Shown: positions 29,642 through 41,819, numbered from the stretch's first letter. The stretch: 64,000 nt of DNA from Methylotenera mobilis 13 (GCF_000384255.1 NZ_KB913035.1:2619093-2683092); one strand, 5' to 3'. The notes: a model not told the origin generated them from the sequence alone. Numbers and translations: made by a program.

Positions 29642-29689
29642 AATCTACAAAATAGATTAGGATGGCGTTATAGACAATAACACCATCCT
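29642..29689 (-). promoter_or_regulatory. tandem hairpins in the rpsL leader
   Basis: Hairpin 1 pairs 29659-29671 with 29677-29689 (13 bp on the minus-strand RNA if one G-U is allowed). Hairpin 2 pairs 29642-29647 with 29653-29658. Both lie between the promoter at 29702-29730 and rpsL, so they form a structured leader. Regulation by a ribosomal protein or attenuation is inference. Confidence 0.5.
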
Positions 29690-29701
29690 GAAAAACCCAA
29701 C

Positions 29702-29730
29702 ATTCTATTTAGCCTGACTTTTATTGTCAA
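29702..29730 (-). promoter_or_regulatory. near-consensus sigma70 promoter of the str cluster (rpsL)
   Basis: Minus-strand perfect TTGACA (29725-29730), 17-base spacer, TAGAAT (29702-29707). It starts just after the rpoC stop codon. The predicted start near 29695 gives a leader of about 95 bases. Confidence 0.85.
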
Positions 29731-29747
29731 GACTTAATTATTTGGTT

Positions 29748-32700
29748 CTATTCTGCATCTATCTCACTACTTACTTCTACTGTTGTATTTACTACCACTT
29801 CTTCTGCTTCTGCAACCGCTTCTACTACTGGAGTTTCATTTCTTGGAACTCCGCCAGCAACCGCAGCACGCTTACGCGCTTCGTGATATGCAAGACCGGT
29901 ACCTGCTGGAATCAAGCGACCAACAATTACGTTTTCTTTCAGACCACGCAAGTCATCACGCTTACCTAAGATTGCTGCTTCTGTCAGTACGCGCGTTGTT
30001 TCTTGGAACGACGCTGCTGAGATGAATGAGTCTGTTGATAATGAAGCTTTAGTAATACCAAGCAATACATATTCAAACATTGCAGGACGTTTGTCTTGGG
30101 CAATCACCACTTCGTTTTCTGCTAACAAATCAGCACGTTCAACTTGCTCACCTAGAATGAAGCTTGTATCACCAGCATCCGTTACACGTACACGACGCAA
30201 CATTTGACGTACGATGACTTCAATATGTTTGTCATTAATCTTAACGCCTTGCAAACGATAAACGTCTTGCACTTCGTCAATGATGTAACGCGCTAAAGAT
30301 TCGCGACCTTGTAAACGTAAAATGTCTTGTGGATCAGCTGGGCCGTCAACAATTGTTTCACCTTTAGTCACCACTTGACCGTCATGCGCAGTCACGTGCT
30401 TATCTTTTGGAATCAAGTATTCATTTGAAATACCGTCCAAATCAGTAATCACTAAACGTTGTTTACCTTTAGTATCTTTACCGAATGAAACAGTACCCGT
30501 TACCTCAGCCAACATACCTGCATCTTTTGGTGAACGCGCTTCGAACAACTCAGCCACACGCGGCAGACCACCGGTAATATCACGTGTTTTAGATGACTCT
30601 TGTGGTACACGAGCCAATACTTCACCCACACCCACTTCTTGACCATCTTTCACGGTAATAATACAACCGATTTGGAACGTTACGTTAACTGATTGATCAC
30701 CACCAGCAAGCTTCACTTCATTGCCATTTGCATCTAACAATTTAACTTGTGGACGCAAGCCTTTAGTTTGGCCAGCACGTTGTTTAGGATCAATAACCAC
30801 CAATGATGACAAACCAGTTACGTCATCGATTTGTTTAGCAACGGTGATACCTTCTTCAACGTTTTCGAATTTAACGAAACCAGCGTACTCAGTAATGATT
30901 GGACGCGTATGCGGATCCCAAGTTGCAATTGCCTGACCTGCTTTGACAGTTTTACCATCAGTAATTTGCAAAGTAGCACCGTATGGCACTTTATGACGCT
31001 CACGCTCACGGCCATTTTCATCAGCAATAATCACTTCACCATTACGTGAAATCACCACTTGCTCATTACGTACGTTAGTTACGTAACGCATGGTTGATGT
31101 GAAGTTTAATACACCGTTAGATTTACTTTCAACTTGTGACACTGAAGCCGCACGTGATACCGCACCACCGATGTGGAACGTACGCATCGTTAACTGTGTA
31201 CCAGGTTCACCAATAGATTGCGCAGCGATTACACCCACTGCCTCACCCATGCTAATGAGCTTGCCACGACCTAAGTCACGACCATAACATTTAGCACAAA
31301 TGCCGTAGCGCGTGTCGCAAGTAAGTGCAGTACGCACTTTCACTTCATCGATACCTAAAGCGTCGATATGCTCTACTTCATCTTCTGTCAGCAATGTACC
31401 CGCTGGGTAAATCACTTCTTGTGTTTCTGGATTGATCACATCTAAAGCTGCTGTACGGCCCAAGATACGGTCGTGCAATGGCTCGATCACTTCACCACCC
31501 TTAACCAAGGCTTTAGTCACCAAACCGTCGCTAGTACCGCAATCGTGCTCAGTGACTACTAAGTCTTGTGTTACGTCCACTAAACGACGTGTCAGGTAAC
31601 CTGAGTTCGCTGTTTTCAACGCAGTATCGGCTAGACCCTTACGAGCACCGTGGGTTGAAATAAAGTATTGCAACACGTTCAAACCATCACGGAAGTTAGC
31701 TTTAATCGGCGTTTCAATAATAGAACCATCCGGTTTCGCCATCAAGCCACGCATACCTGCCAACTGACGTACCTGCGCTGCAGAACCACGCGCACCTGAG
31801 TCGGCCATCATGTAAATCGCATTGAAAGATTCTTGACGGATTACTTTACCGTTAGCATCTTTCATTTGATTGCCATCAGCATCTAATACGTCTTCTTCTT
31901 TCAGCTGCTTCATCATCGCATCAGCGACTTTATCACCAGCACGACCCCAGATATCCACTACCTTGTTATAACGCTCGCCCTGAGTGACTAAACCAGAGAC
32001 GTATTGGTCTTCAATTTCTTTCACTTCAGCATCAGCTGCAGCAATTAACTGCTCTTTTTCTGCAGGCACCAACATATCGTTAATGCTGATAGAGATACCC
32101 GCTTTAGTTGCATATGAGTAACCAGTATTCTTCAACTGGTCAGCAAAGATAACTGTTTCACGAATACCAACTTTACGGAACGAAGCATTGATTAGTTTTG
32201 AAAGCTCTTTCTTCTTCAAGGCTTTATCAATGTGGCTGAACGGCAAGCCCGCTGGTAAGATGTCTGACAGCAATGCACGGCCCACCGTTGTTTCGTAACG
32301 TGTTGTTTTCTCGGTTTTTACACCATCTAAATCAACGTCGTATTCTTTAATACGCACAGTCACTTTAGCGTGTAGATCAATCAATCCTTGATCAAACACA
32401 CGTTGCACTTCTTTTACGTCTGAGAAGCGCATGCCAGTACCGCGTGCGTTAACTTTCTCACGTGTCATGTAGTACAGACCCAACACGATATCTTGTGAAG
32501 GCACGATGATTGGCTCACCGTTAGCTGGTGACAATACGTTGTTTGAAGCCAACATCAAGGTACGTGCTTCCATTTGCGCTTCTAAGCTCAATGGAACGTG
32601 AACCGCCATTTGGTCACCGTCAAAGTCGGCGTTGAATGCCGCACAAACTAACGGGTGTAACTGGATCGCTTTACCTTCGATTAAGATAGGTTCGAACGCT

Positions 32701-34004
32701 TGGATACCCAAACGGTGCAATGTAGGCGCACGGTTCAATAGTACTGGATGCTCGCGGATTACGTCCTCGAGGATATCCCATACTTCTGGTCCTTCTTCTT
32801 CTACTTTTTTCTTCGCCGCTTTAATGGTTGTCGCTAGACCTAACACTTCCAGTTTATGGAAAATGAATGGTTTGAACAATTCCAACGCCATTTTTTTCGG
32901 TAAACCGCATTGATGCAGTTTCAATTGCGGACCAACCACAATGACTGAACGACCTGAATAGTCGACACGCTTACCAAGCAAGTTTTGACGGAAACGACCG
33001 CCTTTACCCTTGATCATGTCAGCTAATGATTTCAATGGGCGCTTGTTAGCACCAGTCATCACCTTACCGCGACGACCGTTGTCTAATAATGAGTCCACTG
33101 CTTCTTGCAACATACGTTTTTCGTTACGTACGATGATTTCTGGCGCTTTCAACTCTAACAAGCGTTTCAAACGGTTGTTACGGTTAATGACGCGACGATA
33201 TAGATCGTTCAAGTCAGACGTTGCGAAACGGCCGCCATCCAATGGTACCAATGGACGTAGCTCTGGTGGCAATACTGGCAAGATTTCAAGAATCATCCAC
33301 TCTGGTTTAATGCCAGATTTTTGGAACGCTTCTAACACTTTTAAGCGTTTAGCGATTTTCTTGATTTTAGCTTCTGAACCCGTTGCGCCTAAGTCTTGAC
33401 GTAGCGTTGTAATTTCACGCTCAATGTCCATTGTACGTAACAATTCGCGTACCGCTTCAGCACCCATCACCGCGTTGAATTCATCACCGTACTCTTCTAC
33501 TTTTGCCAAGTAGTCATCTTCAGTCAACAACTGACCGCGTGTAAGCGGCGTCATGCCTGGGTCAACCACGATAAATGCTTCAAAGTACAATACACGCTCG
33601 ATATCACGCAAAGCGATATCCAATACCATACCTAAACGGCTTGGTAATGATTTCAAGAACCAGATGTGTGCGACTGGTGATGCTAAGTCGATATGACCCA
33701 TACGCTCACGACGTACTTTTGACAATGTCACTTCAACGCCGCATTTTTCACAAATCACACCACGGTGTTTTAAGCGTTTGTATTTACCGCATAAGCACTC
33801 GTAATCTTTGATAGGGCCAAAGATTTTTGCGCAGAACAAACCATCACGCTCAGGTTTGAAAGTACGGTAGTTAATGGTTTCTGGCTTTTTTACTTCGCCA
33901 TATGACCATGAACGGATTTTTTCAGGTGAAGCTAACGCAATCTTAATTGCATCAAACTCTTCTTCTTGCGTTACCTGTTTAAATAAGTCTAATAGAGCTT
34001 TCAT
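29748..34004 (-). CDS. rpoC: RNA polymerase beta' subunit
   Basis: 1,418-residue catalytic subunit. The N-terminal zinc site has [20 protein letters not shown] near residue 70 (partly quoted: CLCGK, CEKCG). The Mg2+-binding [12 protein letters not shown] lies near 460. A second zinc cluster with [16 protein letters not shown] is near 890 (partly quoted). The C-terminus ends in a valine/glutamate-rich tail. It is 17 bases downstream of rpoB. No strong terminator follows; the str promoter begins within about 20 bases. Confidence 0.99.
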   Translation of the reverse strand: MKALLDLFKQVTQEEEFDAIKIALASPEKIRSWSYGEVKKPETINYRTFKPERDGLFCAKIFGPIKDYECLCGKYKRLKHRGVICEKCGVEVTLSKVRRERMGHIDLASPVAHIWFLKSLPSRLGMVLDIALRDIERVLYFEAFIVVDPGMTPLTRGQLLTEDDYLAKVEEYGDEFNAVMGAEAVRELLRTMDIEREITTLRQDLGATGSEAKIKKIAKRLKVLEAFQKSGIKPEWMILEILPVLPPELRPLVPLDGGRFATSDLNDLYRRVINRNNRLKRLLELKAPEIIVRNEKRMLQEAVDSLLDNGRRGKVMTGANKRPLKSLADMIKGKGGRFRQNLLGKRVDYSGRSVIVVGPQLKLHQCGLPKKMALELFKPFIFHKLEVLGLATTIKAAKKKVEEEGPEVWDILEDVIREHPVLLNRAPTLHRLGIQAFEPILIEGKAIQLHPLVCAAFNADFDGDQMAVHVPLSLEAQMEARTLMLASNNVLSPANGEPIIVPSQDIVLGLYYMTREKVNARGTGMRFSDVKEVQRVFDQGLIDLHAKVTVRIKEYDVDLDGVKTEKTTRYETTVGRALLSDILPAGLPFSHIDKALKKKELSKLINASFRKVGIRETVIFADQLKNTGYSYATKAGISISINDMLVPAEKEQLIAAADAEVKEIEDQYVSGLVTQGERYNKVVDIWGRAGDKVADAMMKQLKEEDVLDADGNQMKDANGKVIRQESFNAIYMMADSGARGSAAQVRQLAGMRGLMAKPDGSIIETPIKANFRDGLNVLQYFISTHGARKGLADTALKTANSGYLTRRLVDVTQDLVVTEHDCGTSDGLVTKALVKGGEVIEPLHDRILGRTAALDVINPETQEVIYPAGTLLTEDEVEHIDALGIDEVKVRTALTCDTRYGICAKCYGRDLGRGKLISMGEAVGVIAAQSIGEPGTQLTMRTFHIGGAVSRAASVSQVESKSNGVLNFTSTMRYVTNVRNEQVVISRNGEVIIADENGRERERHKVPYGATLQITDGKTVKAGQAIATWDPHTRPIITEYAGFVKFENVEEGITVAKQIDDVTGLSSLVVIDPKQRAGQTKGLRPQVKLLDANGNEVKLAGGDQSVNVTFQIGCIITVKDGQEVGVGEVLARVPQESSKTRDITGGLPRVAELFEARSPKDAGMLAEVTGTVSFGKDTKGKQRLVITDLDGISNEYLIPKDKHVTAHDGQVVTKGETIVDGPADPQDILRLQGRESLARYIIDEVQDVYRLQGVKINDKHIEVIVRQMLRRVRVTDAGDTSFILGEQVERADLLAENEVVIAQDKRPAMFEYVLLGITKASLSTDSFISAASFQETTRVLTEAAILGKRDDLRGLKENVIVGRLIPAGTGLAYHEARKRAAVAGGVPRNETPVVEAVAEAEEVVVNTTVEVSSEIDAE

Positions 34005-34021
34005 GTGAATTCTCTCCTGAA

Positions 34022-37000
34022 TTAGTTGCGATCTAGGTCGATGTCGATAGCGAGTGAACGAATTTCTTTCACTAACACGTTAAATGACTCAGGCATGCCT
34101 GCATCAATTTTGTGTTCGCCTTTAACGATGTTTTCATACACTTTGGTACGGCCAGTTACGTCATCAGACTTCACTGTCAGCATCTCTTGCAAGGTATATG
34201 AAGCACCATAAGCCTCTAACGCCCAAACCTCCATCTCACCGAAACGCTGGCCACCGAATTGCGCTTTACCGCCTAATGGTTGTTGCGTTACTAATGAGTA
34301 TGGACCTGTAGAACGAGCATGCATCTTGTCATCAACCAAGTGATGTAGTTTCAACACGTGCATATAACCTACAGTCACAGGACGCTCAAATTTGTCGCCA
34401 GTACGGCCGTCAAACAAGGTCACCTGTGTTTTACCTGCATGGAACTGCAATTGTTTAGTACGTGCATCATCATCTGGGAACGCCAAATCAAGCATCGCTC
34501 TAATATCAGATTCAGCTGCGCCATCGAACACTGGTGTTGCAAATGGCACACCTTGTTTAAGGTTTTGCGCTAAATCTAAAATCTCAACATCGGTGAAAGA
34601 TTTAATATCTTCATGCTTACCAGTGCTATCGTTATAGATCTTTTCCAAGAACTTACGGATATCAGCTACTTTGGTTTCTTCACGTAACATTTCTTCGATA
34701 CGTAAACCCAAACCTTTAGCAGCCCAACCTAAGTGCACTTCCAAAATCTGACCGATGTTCATACGTGACGGAACGCCTAGTGGGTTCAACACGATGTCCA
34801 ATGGGGTACCGTCAGCCATATGCGGCATATCTTCTACTGGACAGATTTTTGAAATCACACCCTTGTTACCGTGACGACCAGCCATCTTATCGCCTGGTTG
34901 GATACGACGTTTAACAGCCAAGTAAACCTTAACCATTTTTTGTACGCCTGGTGGCAATTCGTCACCTTGCGTCAATTTACGTTTTTTCTCTTCAAAGCGA
35001 TTATCAAACTCAATACGTGCTTGTGACAAGCTGTCTTTCAACTGTTCTAACTGACGTGCTGCTTCTTCATCTGACAAACGAATATCGAACCAATCGTAAC
35101 GACCTACAGACTCTAAGTACTCAGCAGTCAATGCTTCGCCTTTTTTCAGTTTGTTAGGACCGCCAGTAGCCACTTTACCTTCAATCAAGCGACGGATACG
35201 ACCGAATGCATCGTCTTCCACGATACGCATCTGATCAGCCAAATCTTGTTTGTAGTGTGCTAATTGGTCATCAATAATTTGTTGTGCACGTGCATCACGG
35301 TCAATACCTTCGCGCGTGAATACTTGTACGTCAATCACGGTACCACTCATGCCAGAAGGCACGCGCAATGAAGTATCTTTAACATCAGATGCTTTTTCAC
35401 CGAAAATCGCACGTAACAATTTTTCTTCTGGTGTTAGTTGTGTTTCGCCTTTAGGCGTTACTTTACCAACCAATACGTCACCAGCTTCAACTTCAGCACC
35501 AATATGAATGATACCTACTTCATCCAGACGCGCTAACATGCGCTCACTCAAGTTTGAAATATCTTGTGTGATTTCTTCTGCACCAAGTTTTGTATCACGT
35601 GCAACCACTGACAACTCTTCAATATGAATAGAGGTGTAACGATCATCAGCCACTACGCGCTCAGAAATTAAGATCGAGTCTTCGTAGTTATAACCGTTCC
35701 ATGGCATAAAGCCTACCAACATATTTTGGCCAAGCGCTAGCTCACCCATATCTGTTGACGCACCATCCGCAATCACATCGCCGCGTGATAATTTATCACC
35801 GACTTTTACCAATGGACGTTGGTTAATGTTCGTATTTTGGTTAGAACGCGTGTATTTAGTTAAGTTGTAAATATCCACACCAACTTCACCAGCTTGTGCT
35901 TCTTCATCGTTTACACGAATCACAATACGTGCAGAATCCACATAATCAACCAAACCACCACGACGTGCAGTTACGACAGTACCAGAGTCAACTGCCACTG
36001 TACGCTCAATACCTGTACCTACCACGGCTTTTTCAGCACGTAGACATGGCACTGCTTGACGCTGCATGTTTGCACCCATCAATGCACGGTTCGCATCATC
36101 GTGTTCCAAGAATGGAATCAATGATGCCGCCACAGATACAATCTGACCTGGTGCAACGTCCATATATTGAACGCGCTCTGGTTGTGTCATTGTAAACTCG
36201 TTGTGATGACGTGATGAAATCAAGTCATCCACAAATAAGTTCTTAGTATCTAAATCAGTGTTCGCTTGCGCGATCATGTACTGACTCTCTTCAATCGCAG
36301 ATAGATAGTCAATCGTGTCTGATACTTTATTAGCTTCAACACGACGATATGGTGTTTCTAAGAATCCATATTCATTGGTACGTGCATATAAAGCTAAAGA
36401 GTTGATCAAACCAATGTTTGGACCCTCTGGCGTTTCAATCGGACACACACGACCATAGTGAGTTGAGTGCACATCTCGCACCTCAAAGCCAGCGCGCTCA
36501 CGTGTCAAACCACCAGGGCCAAGTGCTGAAATACGGCGTTTATGCGTAATTTCAGACAAAGGATTCGTTTGGTCCATAAATTGTGACAATTGGCTTGAGC
36601 CAAAGAACTCACGAATCGCACTAGACACCGGCTTCGCATTAATCAAATCATGCGGCATCAAGTTGTCAGACTCAGCTTGTGATAGACGCTCTTTAACAGC
36701 GCGCTCTACACGAACTAAACCAGTACGGAATTGATTCTCTGCAAGCTCACCCACTGAACGGATACGACGATTACCTAAGTGGTCAATATCATCGATCTCG
36801 CCGCGGCCATTACGCAACTCTAGCAATACACCGATTACTGCCAAGATGTCATCATTGGATAGGATGTTTGCACCTTCGTCACCTTGAGGACCCACTGACT
36901 CGTAAAACTTACGAATCCAGTTAGATTGACGCTCTTCTGCTTTTTCAGGGAAGGCACGACGATTAAACTTCATACGACCTACACGTGATAAGTCATAACG

Positions 37001-38194
37001 ATCTTCATTGAAGAACAAGCCTTGGAACAACGCTTCAACTGACTCTTCAGTTGGCGGCTCACCAGGACGCATCATGCGGTAAATAGCAACACGTGCACTA
37101 TATTGATCTGGGATTTCATCAATACGCAATGTTTGTGAAATGTAGTCGCCATGATCCAAATCGTTTGAATACAATGTGCTTACTGTACGAATGTTTGCAT
37201 CAACCAACTTATCTAATAAAGACTCAGTGATTTCGTCGTTTGCGTTGGCAACAACTTCGCCAGTTTCTTGATCAACGATTGTGTTTGCTAATGCGCGTCC
37301 AAGAATGAAATCTTGTGGTACTGCGATTTCGCTAACGCCAGCTTTTTCCATATCACGGATATGCTTAACGGTAATACGCTTATCTTTAGCAACAATGACT
37401 GATCCGTCTTTAGCAACGATATCAAATTTAGCCACTTCACCACGTAAGCGCTCAGGCACTACTGTAAATTCAACACCAGTTTTACTAATGTGGAATGTAT
37501 CAAAATCATAGAATGTTGAAATGATTTGCTCTGGTGTATAACCAAGGGCTTTCAACAAAATAGTCACTGGCATTTTACGACGACGATCGATACGGAAATA
37601 CAAGTAATCTTTTGGATCAAACTCAAAGTCCAACCATGAGCCACGGTAAGGAATAATACGAGCTGAGAATAATAATTTACCTGAGCTGTGTGTTTTACCA
37701 CGATCATGCTCAAAGAACACGCCTGGACTACGGTGCAATTGAGACACGATCACGCGCTCAGTACCGTTAATCACAAACGAACCATTTTCAGTCATCAAAG
37801 GCAACTCGCCCATGTACACTTCTTGTTCTTTCACTTCTTTAACCGTCGGTTTTGAAGCTTCTTTGTCCATAATGGTTAAACGTACGCGCACACGCAAAGG
37901 TGCAGCATAAGTTAAACCACGTTGTTGACATTCTTTAACGTCAAATGGCTCAGCACCAAGTTGATAGCTCACGTAATCTAAACGTGCGTTACCTGAATGA
38001 CTAACGATCGGAAAAACAGAACTGAATGTTGATTGCAGACCTGATTCTGTACGTTGATCAGCAGGTACATTAGACTGCAAAAATGCAGCATATGACTCTA
38101 ATTGCATTGCCAGCAAATAGGGAATTTCTTGAACGCTTTCTCGCTTGGCAAAACTTTTACGAAGGCGTTTCTTTTCGGTGAAGGAATAGCTCAT
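34022..38194 (-). CDS. rpoB: RNA polymerase beta subunit
   Basis: 1,390-residue subunit forming the active-site cleft with beta'. The rifampicin-binding region reads [11 protein letters not shown]...[17 protein letters not shown], the wild-type sensitive sequence. The C-terminus has the beta'-interacting [26 protein letters not shown] region (partly quoted: [12 protein letters not shown]). It is preceded by the rplL-rpoB spacer with a GNRA-looped hairpin at 38363-38386, a classic attenuator position. Confidence 0.99.
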   Translation of the reverse strand: MSYSFTEKKRLRKSFAKRESVQEIPYLLAMQLESYAAFLQSNVPADQRTESGLQSTFSSVFPIVSHSGNARLDYVSYQLGAEPFDVKECQQRGLTYAAPLRVRVRLTIMDKEASKPTVKEVKEQEVYMGELPLMTENGSFVINGTERVIVSQLHRSPGVFFEHDRGKTHSSGKLLFSARIIPYRGSWLDFEFDPKDYLYFRIDRRRKMPVTILLKALGYTPEQIISTFYDFDTFHISKTGVEFTVVPERLRGEVAKFDIVAKDGSVIVAKDKRITVKHIRDMEKAGVSEIAVPQDFILGRALANTIVDQETGEVVANANDEITESLLDKLVDANIRTVSTLYSNDLDHGDYISQTLRIDEIPDQYSARVAIYRMMRPGEPPTEESVEALFQGLFFNEDRYDLSRVGRMKFNRRAFPEKAEERQSNWIRKFYESVGPQGDEGANILSNDDILAVIGVLLELRNGRGEIDDIDHLGNRRIRSVGELAENQFRTGLVRVERAVKERLSQAESDNLMPHDLINAKPVSSAIREFFGSSQLSQFMDQTNPLSEITHKRRISALGPGGLTRERAGFEVRDVHSTHYGRVCPIETPEGPNIGLINSLALYARTNEYGFLETPYRRVEANKVSDTIDYLSAIEESQYMIAQANTDLDTKNLFVDDLISSRHHNEFTMTQPERVQYMDVAPGQIVSVAASLIPFLEHDDANRALMGANMQRQAVPCLRAEKAVVGTGIERTVAVDSGTVVTARRGGLVDYVDSARIVIRVNDEEAQAGEVGVDIYNLTKYTRSNQNTNINQRPLVKVGDKLSRGDVIADGASTDMGELALGQNMLVGFMPWNGYNYEDSILISERVVADDRYTSIHIEELSVVARDTKLGAEEITQDISNLSERMLARLDEVGIIHIGAEVEAGDVLVGKVTPKGETQLTPEEKLLRAIFGEKASDVKDTSLRVPSGMSGTVIDVQVFTREGIDRDARAQQIIDDQLAHYKQDLADQMRIVEDDAFGRIRRLIEGKVATGGPNKLKKGEALTAEYLESVGRYDWFDIRLSDEEAARQLEQLKDSLSQARIEFDNRFEEKKRKLTQGDELPPGVQKMVKVYLAVKRRIQPGDKMAGRHGNKGVISKICPVEDMPHMADGTPLDIVLNPLGVPSRMNIGQILEVHLGWAAKGLGLRIEEMLREETKVADIRKFLEKIYNDSTGKHEDIKSFTDVEILDLAQNLKQGVPFATPVFDGAAESDIRAMLDLAFPDDDARTKQLQFHAGKTQVTLFDGRTGDKFERPVTVGYMHVLKLHHLVDDKMHARSTGPYSLVTQQPLGGKAQFGGQRFGEMEVWALEAYGASYTLQEMLTVKSDDVTGRTKVYENIVKGEHKIDAGMPESFNVLVKEIRSLAIDIDLDRN

Positions 38195-38226
38195 TGCATC
38201 TCCTAGATATTTTGAGGGCAGAAATT

Positions 38227-38266
38227 AAAATACTTTTTTGCACTACATCCATTACGTAAGTATTTT
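38227..38266 (-). other. 9-bp long-loop inverted repeat in the rpoB leader
   Basis: AAAATACTT (38227-38235) and AAGTATTTT (38258-38266), 22 bases apart, ending about 30 bases upstream of the rpoB start. Weak AT pairing; it may present or mask the ribosome binding site. Confidence 0.3.
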
Positions 38267-38362
38267 CACCTCTAACCTCAGTTACTGTTGAACTGAAGGC
38301 TTGTTGCAGCACTAACACGACAAATTACATTTTGTTACATCACATACCATTACAAATGGCGA

Positions 38363-38386
38363 AGGCTGACGGTCTCCCGTCAGCCT
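38363..38386 (-). terminator. rplL-rpoB attenuator-like hairpin with GAGA loop
   Basis: Perfect 10-bp GC-rich stem (38363-38372, 38377-38386) closed by a GAGA tetraloop on the minus-strand RNA, a GNRA type. It lies 22 bases after rplL, where E. coli has the partial terminator that sets the ribosomal-protein to polymerase ratio. No T-run follows, so an RNase processing site is the alternative. Confidence 0.6.
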
Positions 38387-38408
38387 AATTTATACACTTA
38401 AAGATGTA

Positions 38409-38783
38409 TTATTTGATTTCGCCAGTTGCACCAGCTTCGATCAATTTTTTCAACGCTGCATCAGCATCAGCTTTTGAAACGCCTTCTTTAATTGCTTTAG
38501 GTGCGCCGTCAACTAAGTCTTTAGCTTCTTTCAAGCCTAAACCTGTCAATTCACGAACCGCTTTAATTACAGCAACTTTTTGTTCACCAGCGCCTAAAAG
38601 CACAACGTTGAACTCAGTTTGCTCAGCTGCTGCAGCTGGAGCTGCACCACCTGCTGCTGACGCTACTGCAACTGCTGCAGCTGATACGCCAAATTTTTCT
38701 TCGATTTCTTTAATAAAAGCTGTCAAGTCTAAAACTGACATTGAACCAACTGCTTCTAAAATATCTGCATTTGAAATTGCCAT
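38409..38783 (-). CDS. rplL: 50S ribosomal protein L7/L12 (bL12)
   Basis: 124-residue stalk protein, present in several copies per ribosome, that recruits EF-Tu and EF-G. The N-terminal dimerisation helices are followed by an alanine-rich hinge ([13 protein letters not shown]). The C-terminal factor-binding domain has [28 protein letters not shown] (partly quoted). It lies 53 bases after rplJ. Confidence 0.98.
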   Translation of the reverse strand: MAISNADILEAVGSMSVLDLTAFIKEIEEKFGVSAAAVAVASAAGGAAPAAAAEQTEFNVVLLGAGEQKVAVIKAVRELTGLGLKEAKDLVDGAPKAIKEGVSKADADAALKKLIEAGATGEIK

Positions 38784-38836
38784 TTGAATATTTCCTAAAA
38801 TAAAATAATGTTGCTTTAAATAAGCGATCTGATGAA

Positions 38837-39328
38837 TTAAGCTGCTTCTTTAGCGTCACGGATAGCCGCGATCGCACGAGCAAACTTAGTAGGCACTTCG
38901 TTAAGCGTACGCGCAAATTTAGCAAGTAACTCTTCACGACTTAATGTAGATGCCAACGCCTGAACACCAGCAACATCCATCAATTGATTTGGCACCGCAC
39001 CTGCTTTAATAACGAACTTGTCGTTAGTTTTAGCAAAATTGTTCAGCACTTTAGCTGCCGCTACTGGATCAGCAGAAATGCCGAACACCAACGGACCAAC
39101 CATTTCGTTTGCTAATGCTGCAAATGGTGTACCTTCAACCGCACGACGTACCAACGTGTTTTTCAACACGCGTAAGTACACGCCTGATTTTCTGGCATCT
39201 GCACGCAATACCGTCATATTGGCTACGCCCATACCACGGTACTCAGCAAGAACAATCGCTTGTGCTTGTGCAACTTGCGCACTTACTTCAGCAACAACCG
39301 CTTTTTTCTCTGTAAGATTTAGACTCAA
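38837..39328 (-). CDS. rplJ: 50S ribosomal protein L10 (uL10)
   Basis: 163-residue base of the L7/L12 stalk. The N-terminal rRNA-binding domain begins [15 protein letters not shown] and has [20 protein letters not shown]. The C-terminal helix binds L12 dimers. The start codon is TTG (39326-39328) with AGGAGA seven bases upstream; no in-frame ATG is close enough to keep the conserved N-terminus. In E. coli the L10-L12 complex represses its own mRNA at the leader. Confidence 0.96.
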   Translation of the reverse strand: MSLNLTEKKAVVAEVSAQVAQAQAIVLAEYRGMGVANMTVLRADARKSGVYLRVLKNTLVRRAVEGTPFAALANEMVGPLVFGISADPVAAAKVLNNFAKTNDKFVIKAGAVPNQLMDVAGVQALASTLSREELLAKFARTLNEVPTKFARAIAAIRDAKEAA

Positions 39329-39643
39329 GGTCTTTCTCCTTCCGTTAAAATCTCCGCTTTATTTCTAAAGCAGAATCAGCTCTTATAATTAATATTATAA
39401 AAACCACTTTTACGGCGACCTTTTATCAGGAATTAACCTGTTTTAGGGATGCGCCATCTGCGTAGGCATGATATTTATTACAACCATTAAAACCAAAGTT
39501 TTAAGACCTGCATAAAAATCACATTAAATCGAAACGACACCTACGGTCTTTGATAACCTCATATCTGCACAACCTTAGTTAGCCGATAATGAGCCCAAAG
39601 CACTATATGAGTGAGGTGAAAATTACCCCACTCATTATTCTAA
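39329..39643 (-). promoter_or_regulatory. 315-base rplA-rplJ spacer, probable L10 leader
   Basis: The only gene-free stretch over 300 bases. It holds several pairing elements on the minus strand: an 11-bp stem with one G-U right after rplA (39607-39635), TTAAAAC/GTTTTAA (39487-39504), and a small CAGG/CCTG hairpin near 39430. Position and length fit an L10-L12 autoregulatory leader. No convincing promoter was found; TTGGTT/TATCAT with 17-base spacing is a weak candidate. Confidence 0.45.
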
Positions 39644-40330
39644 TTAAGCAACTAAACTTGCTTGATCAACACGCACACCTGCACCCATCGTACTAGATAC
39701 AGATAATTTTTTCAGGTAAACACCTTTACTTGCAGCTGGTTTAGCTTTGTTTAAAGCATCAACTAATGCAGCCAAGTTACCTTGCAATTGTTCAACTGTG
39801 AAAGAAGCACGGCCGATTGTGCAATGAACAATACCACCTTTGTCTGTACGGTATTGCACTTGACCAGCTTTAGCATTTTTAACTGCAGTAGCAGCATCAG
39901 GAGTCACAGTACCCACTTTTGGGTTTGGCATCAAACCACGTGGGCCTAACACTTGACCTAAAGCACCAACGATACGCATTGCATCAGGTGTAGCGATCAC
40001 AACATCAAAGTCCATCACACCAGCTTTAACTTGCTCAGCCAAGTCTTCAAAACCAACGATGTCTGCACCAGCAGCTTTAGCAGCTTCAGCTTGTGCGCCT
40101 TGTGCGAACACAGCAACACGTGTAGTTTTACCTGTACCGTTAGGCAACACAATAGCACCACGTACTAGTTGGTCAGATTTACGTGCATCAATACCTAAAT
40201 TGATCACTGCATCCACAGATTCGTTAAATTTTGCAGTTGCGTTTTCTTTAACTAAAGTTAGACCTTCAGTTACAGGGTACAACTTATTACGGTCTACTTT
40301 TGCGCGTAGTGCGTTAATTCTTTTAGCCAT
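39644..40330 (-). CDS. rplA: 50S ribosomal protein L1 (uL1)
   Basis: 228-residue protein of the L1 stalk, which moves E-site tRNA; it represses the rplK-rplA mRNA in E. coli. The start at 40330 ([20 protein letters not shown]) is one base from the rplK stop codon; longer in-frame extensions run into rplK and are not credible. It has [17 protein letters not shown] near residue 125 (partly quoted). Confidence 0.97.
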   Translation of the reverse strand: MAKRINALRAKVDRNKLYPVTEGLTLVKENATAKFNESVDAVINLGIDARKSDQLVRGAIVLPNGTGKTTRVAVFAQGAQAEAAKAAGADIVGFEDLAEQVKAGVMDFDVVIATPDAMRIVGALGQVLGPRGLMPNPKVGTVTPDAATAVKNAKAGQVQYRTDKGGIVHCTIGRASFTVEQLQGNLAALVDALNKAKPAASKGVYLKKLSVSSTMGAGVRVDQASLVA

Positions 40331-40331
40331 G

Positions 40332-40763
40332 TTATACACCCTCCACTTCAATACCCATACTACGTGCGCTACCAGCGATAGTGCGAACCGCAGCATCCAT
40401 ATCAGCAGCAGACAAATCAGCTTGTTTAGTTTTCACAATATCTTCAGCTTGTGCACGAGTGATTTTGCCAACTTTATCAGTATGTGGACGCGGTGAGCCT
40501 TTAGTAATACCAGCTGCTTTTTTGATCAAAATAGTTGCTGGAGGAGATTTCATCACGAATGTGAAGCTCTTATCAGCAAATGCAGTAATTACTACTGGAA
40601 TAGGTAATCCTGGCTCAACACCTTGTGTTGCAGCGTTAAACGCTTTACAGAATTCCATAATATTCAAACCACGTTGACCCAATGCTGGACCTACTGGTGG
40701 ACTTGGATTAGCTTTACCTGCAGGAATCTGCAGCTTGATATAGCCAATAACTTTCTTTGCCAT
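40332..40763 (-). CDS. rplK: 50S ribosomal protein L11 (uL11)
   Basis: 143-residue protein of the GTPase-associated centre, target site region of thiostrepton and needed for RelA activation. It begins [30 protein letters not shown] (partly quoted: [17 protein letters not shown]), then the C-terminal rRNA-binding domain with [12 protein letters not shown]. It is 76 bases after nusG. Confidence 0.98.
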   Translation of the reverse strand: MAKKVIGYIKLQIPAGKANPSPPVGPALGQRGLNIMEFCKAFNAATQGVEPGLPIPVVITAFADKSFTFVMKSPPATILIKKAAGITKGSPRPHTDKVGKITRAQAEDIVKTKQADLSAADMDAAVRTIAGSARSMGIEVEGV

Positions 40764-40839
40764 GCTATTACTCCTAATTTGGGTACTAACGCCTCAAACC
40801 AAATCAAAGCTCCCCGTTAATAAAAACGACTACTTACTA

Positions 40840-41376
40840 CTAAACTTCTTTTTCTACCTGACTAAACTCCAACTCAACTGGTGTAGAGCGTCCAAAAATA
40901 ACCACTGAAACACGCAATTTGCTTTTCTCGTAATTAATCTCTTCAACATTACCAGAGAAGTCTTTGAATGGACCGTCTGTAATACGAACAGACTCACCTT
41001 TTTCAAACGTAAGTTTTTGTGTAGGATTACTTTTACTATCATCGATACGCTGTAAGATAATATCGACTTCTTTATCTTTAATTGGTGTTGGCTTTTGTGC
41101 ACTACCACCAATAAATGCCGTTACGCGCGGCGTGCTTTTCACCAAGTGCCACGTGTCGTCGGTCATATTCATCTGCACCAACACATAACCTGGGTAAAGC
41201 TTGCGCTCAGAAATAGTCTTTTGGCCGGCCTTCATCTCAATCACCTCTTCGATAGGGACCAAAATCTGACCAAACTGATCTTGCAGACCAGAACGCACAA
41301 CGCGCTCTTCAATACCTTTTTGCACTGACTTTTCAAAACCTGAAAAAGCTTGCACCGCGTACCATTTCATACTCAT
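40840..41376 (-). CDS. nusG: Transcription termination/antitermination factor NusG
   Basis: 178-residue elongation factor linking RNA polymerase to Rho or to S10/NusE. The NGN domain starts [18 protein letters not shown], and a KOW domain near residue 125 has [17 protein letters not shown] (partly quoted). I start at the ATG (41376) that overlaps the secE stop as TAATG; ATG at 41370 is an alternative. The secE-nusG-rplKA order is canonical. Confidence 0.97.
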   Translation of the reverse strand: MSMKWYAVQAFSGFEKSVQKGIEERVVRSGLQDQFGQILVPIEEVIEMKAGQKTISERKLYPGYVLVQMNMTDDTWHLVKSTPRVTAFIGGSAQKPTPIKDKEVDIILQRIDDSKSNPTQKLTFEKGESVRITDGPFKDFSGNVEEINYEKSKLRVSVVIFGRSTPVELEFSQVEKEV

Positions 41377-41723
41377 TACGCGCCCCGTCCTAGTAACCAC
41401 TTAACCATAAAAGCAAATCCGATATCAACCACCGCTAGAAATGCAGCCATTACAACCACCAATGCAAATACTACCAAAGTAGTTTGTATTGTTTCCTTAC
41501 GTGTTGGCCAAACCACCTTACGTGACTCAGCAACAGCTTCACCAATAAAACTAAACGATTGCTGCCCGATAGGGGTAGTCCATAGAACAGCAACAGAAGC
41601 TGCCAAACCTGCAAGCACAGCCAATATACGCACTACAGTAGGCTTATCTGCCAAAAGGTAAAAACCAGCAATCCCTGCTACTAGCAACAGAATAGCCAAT
41701 AGCAACTTAATTTTATTGAGCAT
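41376..41723 (-). CDS. secE: Preprotein translocase subunit SecE
   Basis: 115-residue partner of SecY in the translocon. Two N-terminal transmembrane helices (about residues 6-24 and 33-48) precede the conserved amphipathic helix [21 protein letters not shown] (partly quoted: [12 protein letters not shown]), followed by the essential TM helix. Three TM segments are the E. coli-like long form. Upstream are a 34-base palindrome and tRNA-Trp. Confidence 0.97.
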   Translation of the reverse strand: MLNKIKLLLAILLLVAGIAGFYLLADKPTVVRILAVLAGLAASVAVLWTTPIGQQSFSFIGEAVAESRKVVWPTRKETIQTTLVVFALVVVMAAFLAVVDIGFAFMVKWLLGRGA

Positions 41724-41785
41724 AATTGTCTTAATTTAAGAACTTACTTAATGGTGACTAAAATAACTTCAGGTCTTACTAACGC

Positions 41786-41819
41786 GAATAACTAGAAATA
41801 TTAATATTTCTAGTTATTC
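41786..41819. other. 34-base perfect palindrome between tRNA-Trp and secE
   Basis: Two 16-base arms, 41786-41801 and 41804-41819, separated by two bases. AT-rich. It lies 30 bases downstream of the tRNA-Trp 3' end and about 60 bases upstream of secE on the minus strand. It forms a strong hairpin in RNA; with no T-run after it, it may direct tRNA 3' processing or act on secE expression. Confidence 0.75.

Noticed and set aside
33010-33399. 129-codon plus-strand open frame within rpoC
   Set aside because: Antisense shadow of a fully conserved gene; no ribosome binding site or recognisable protein. The same holds for the plus-strand frames at 22410-22784, 18284-18673, 19473-19820 and 27620-27979.
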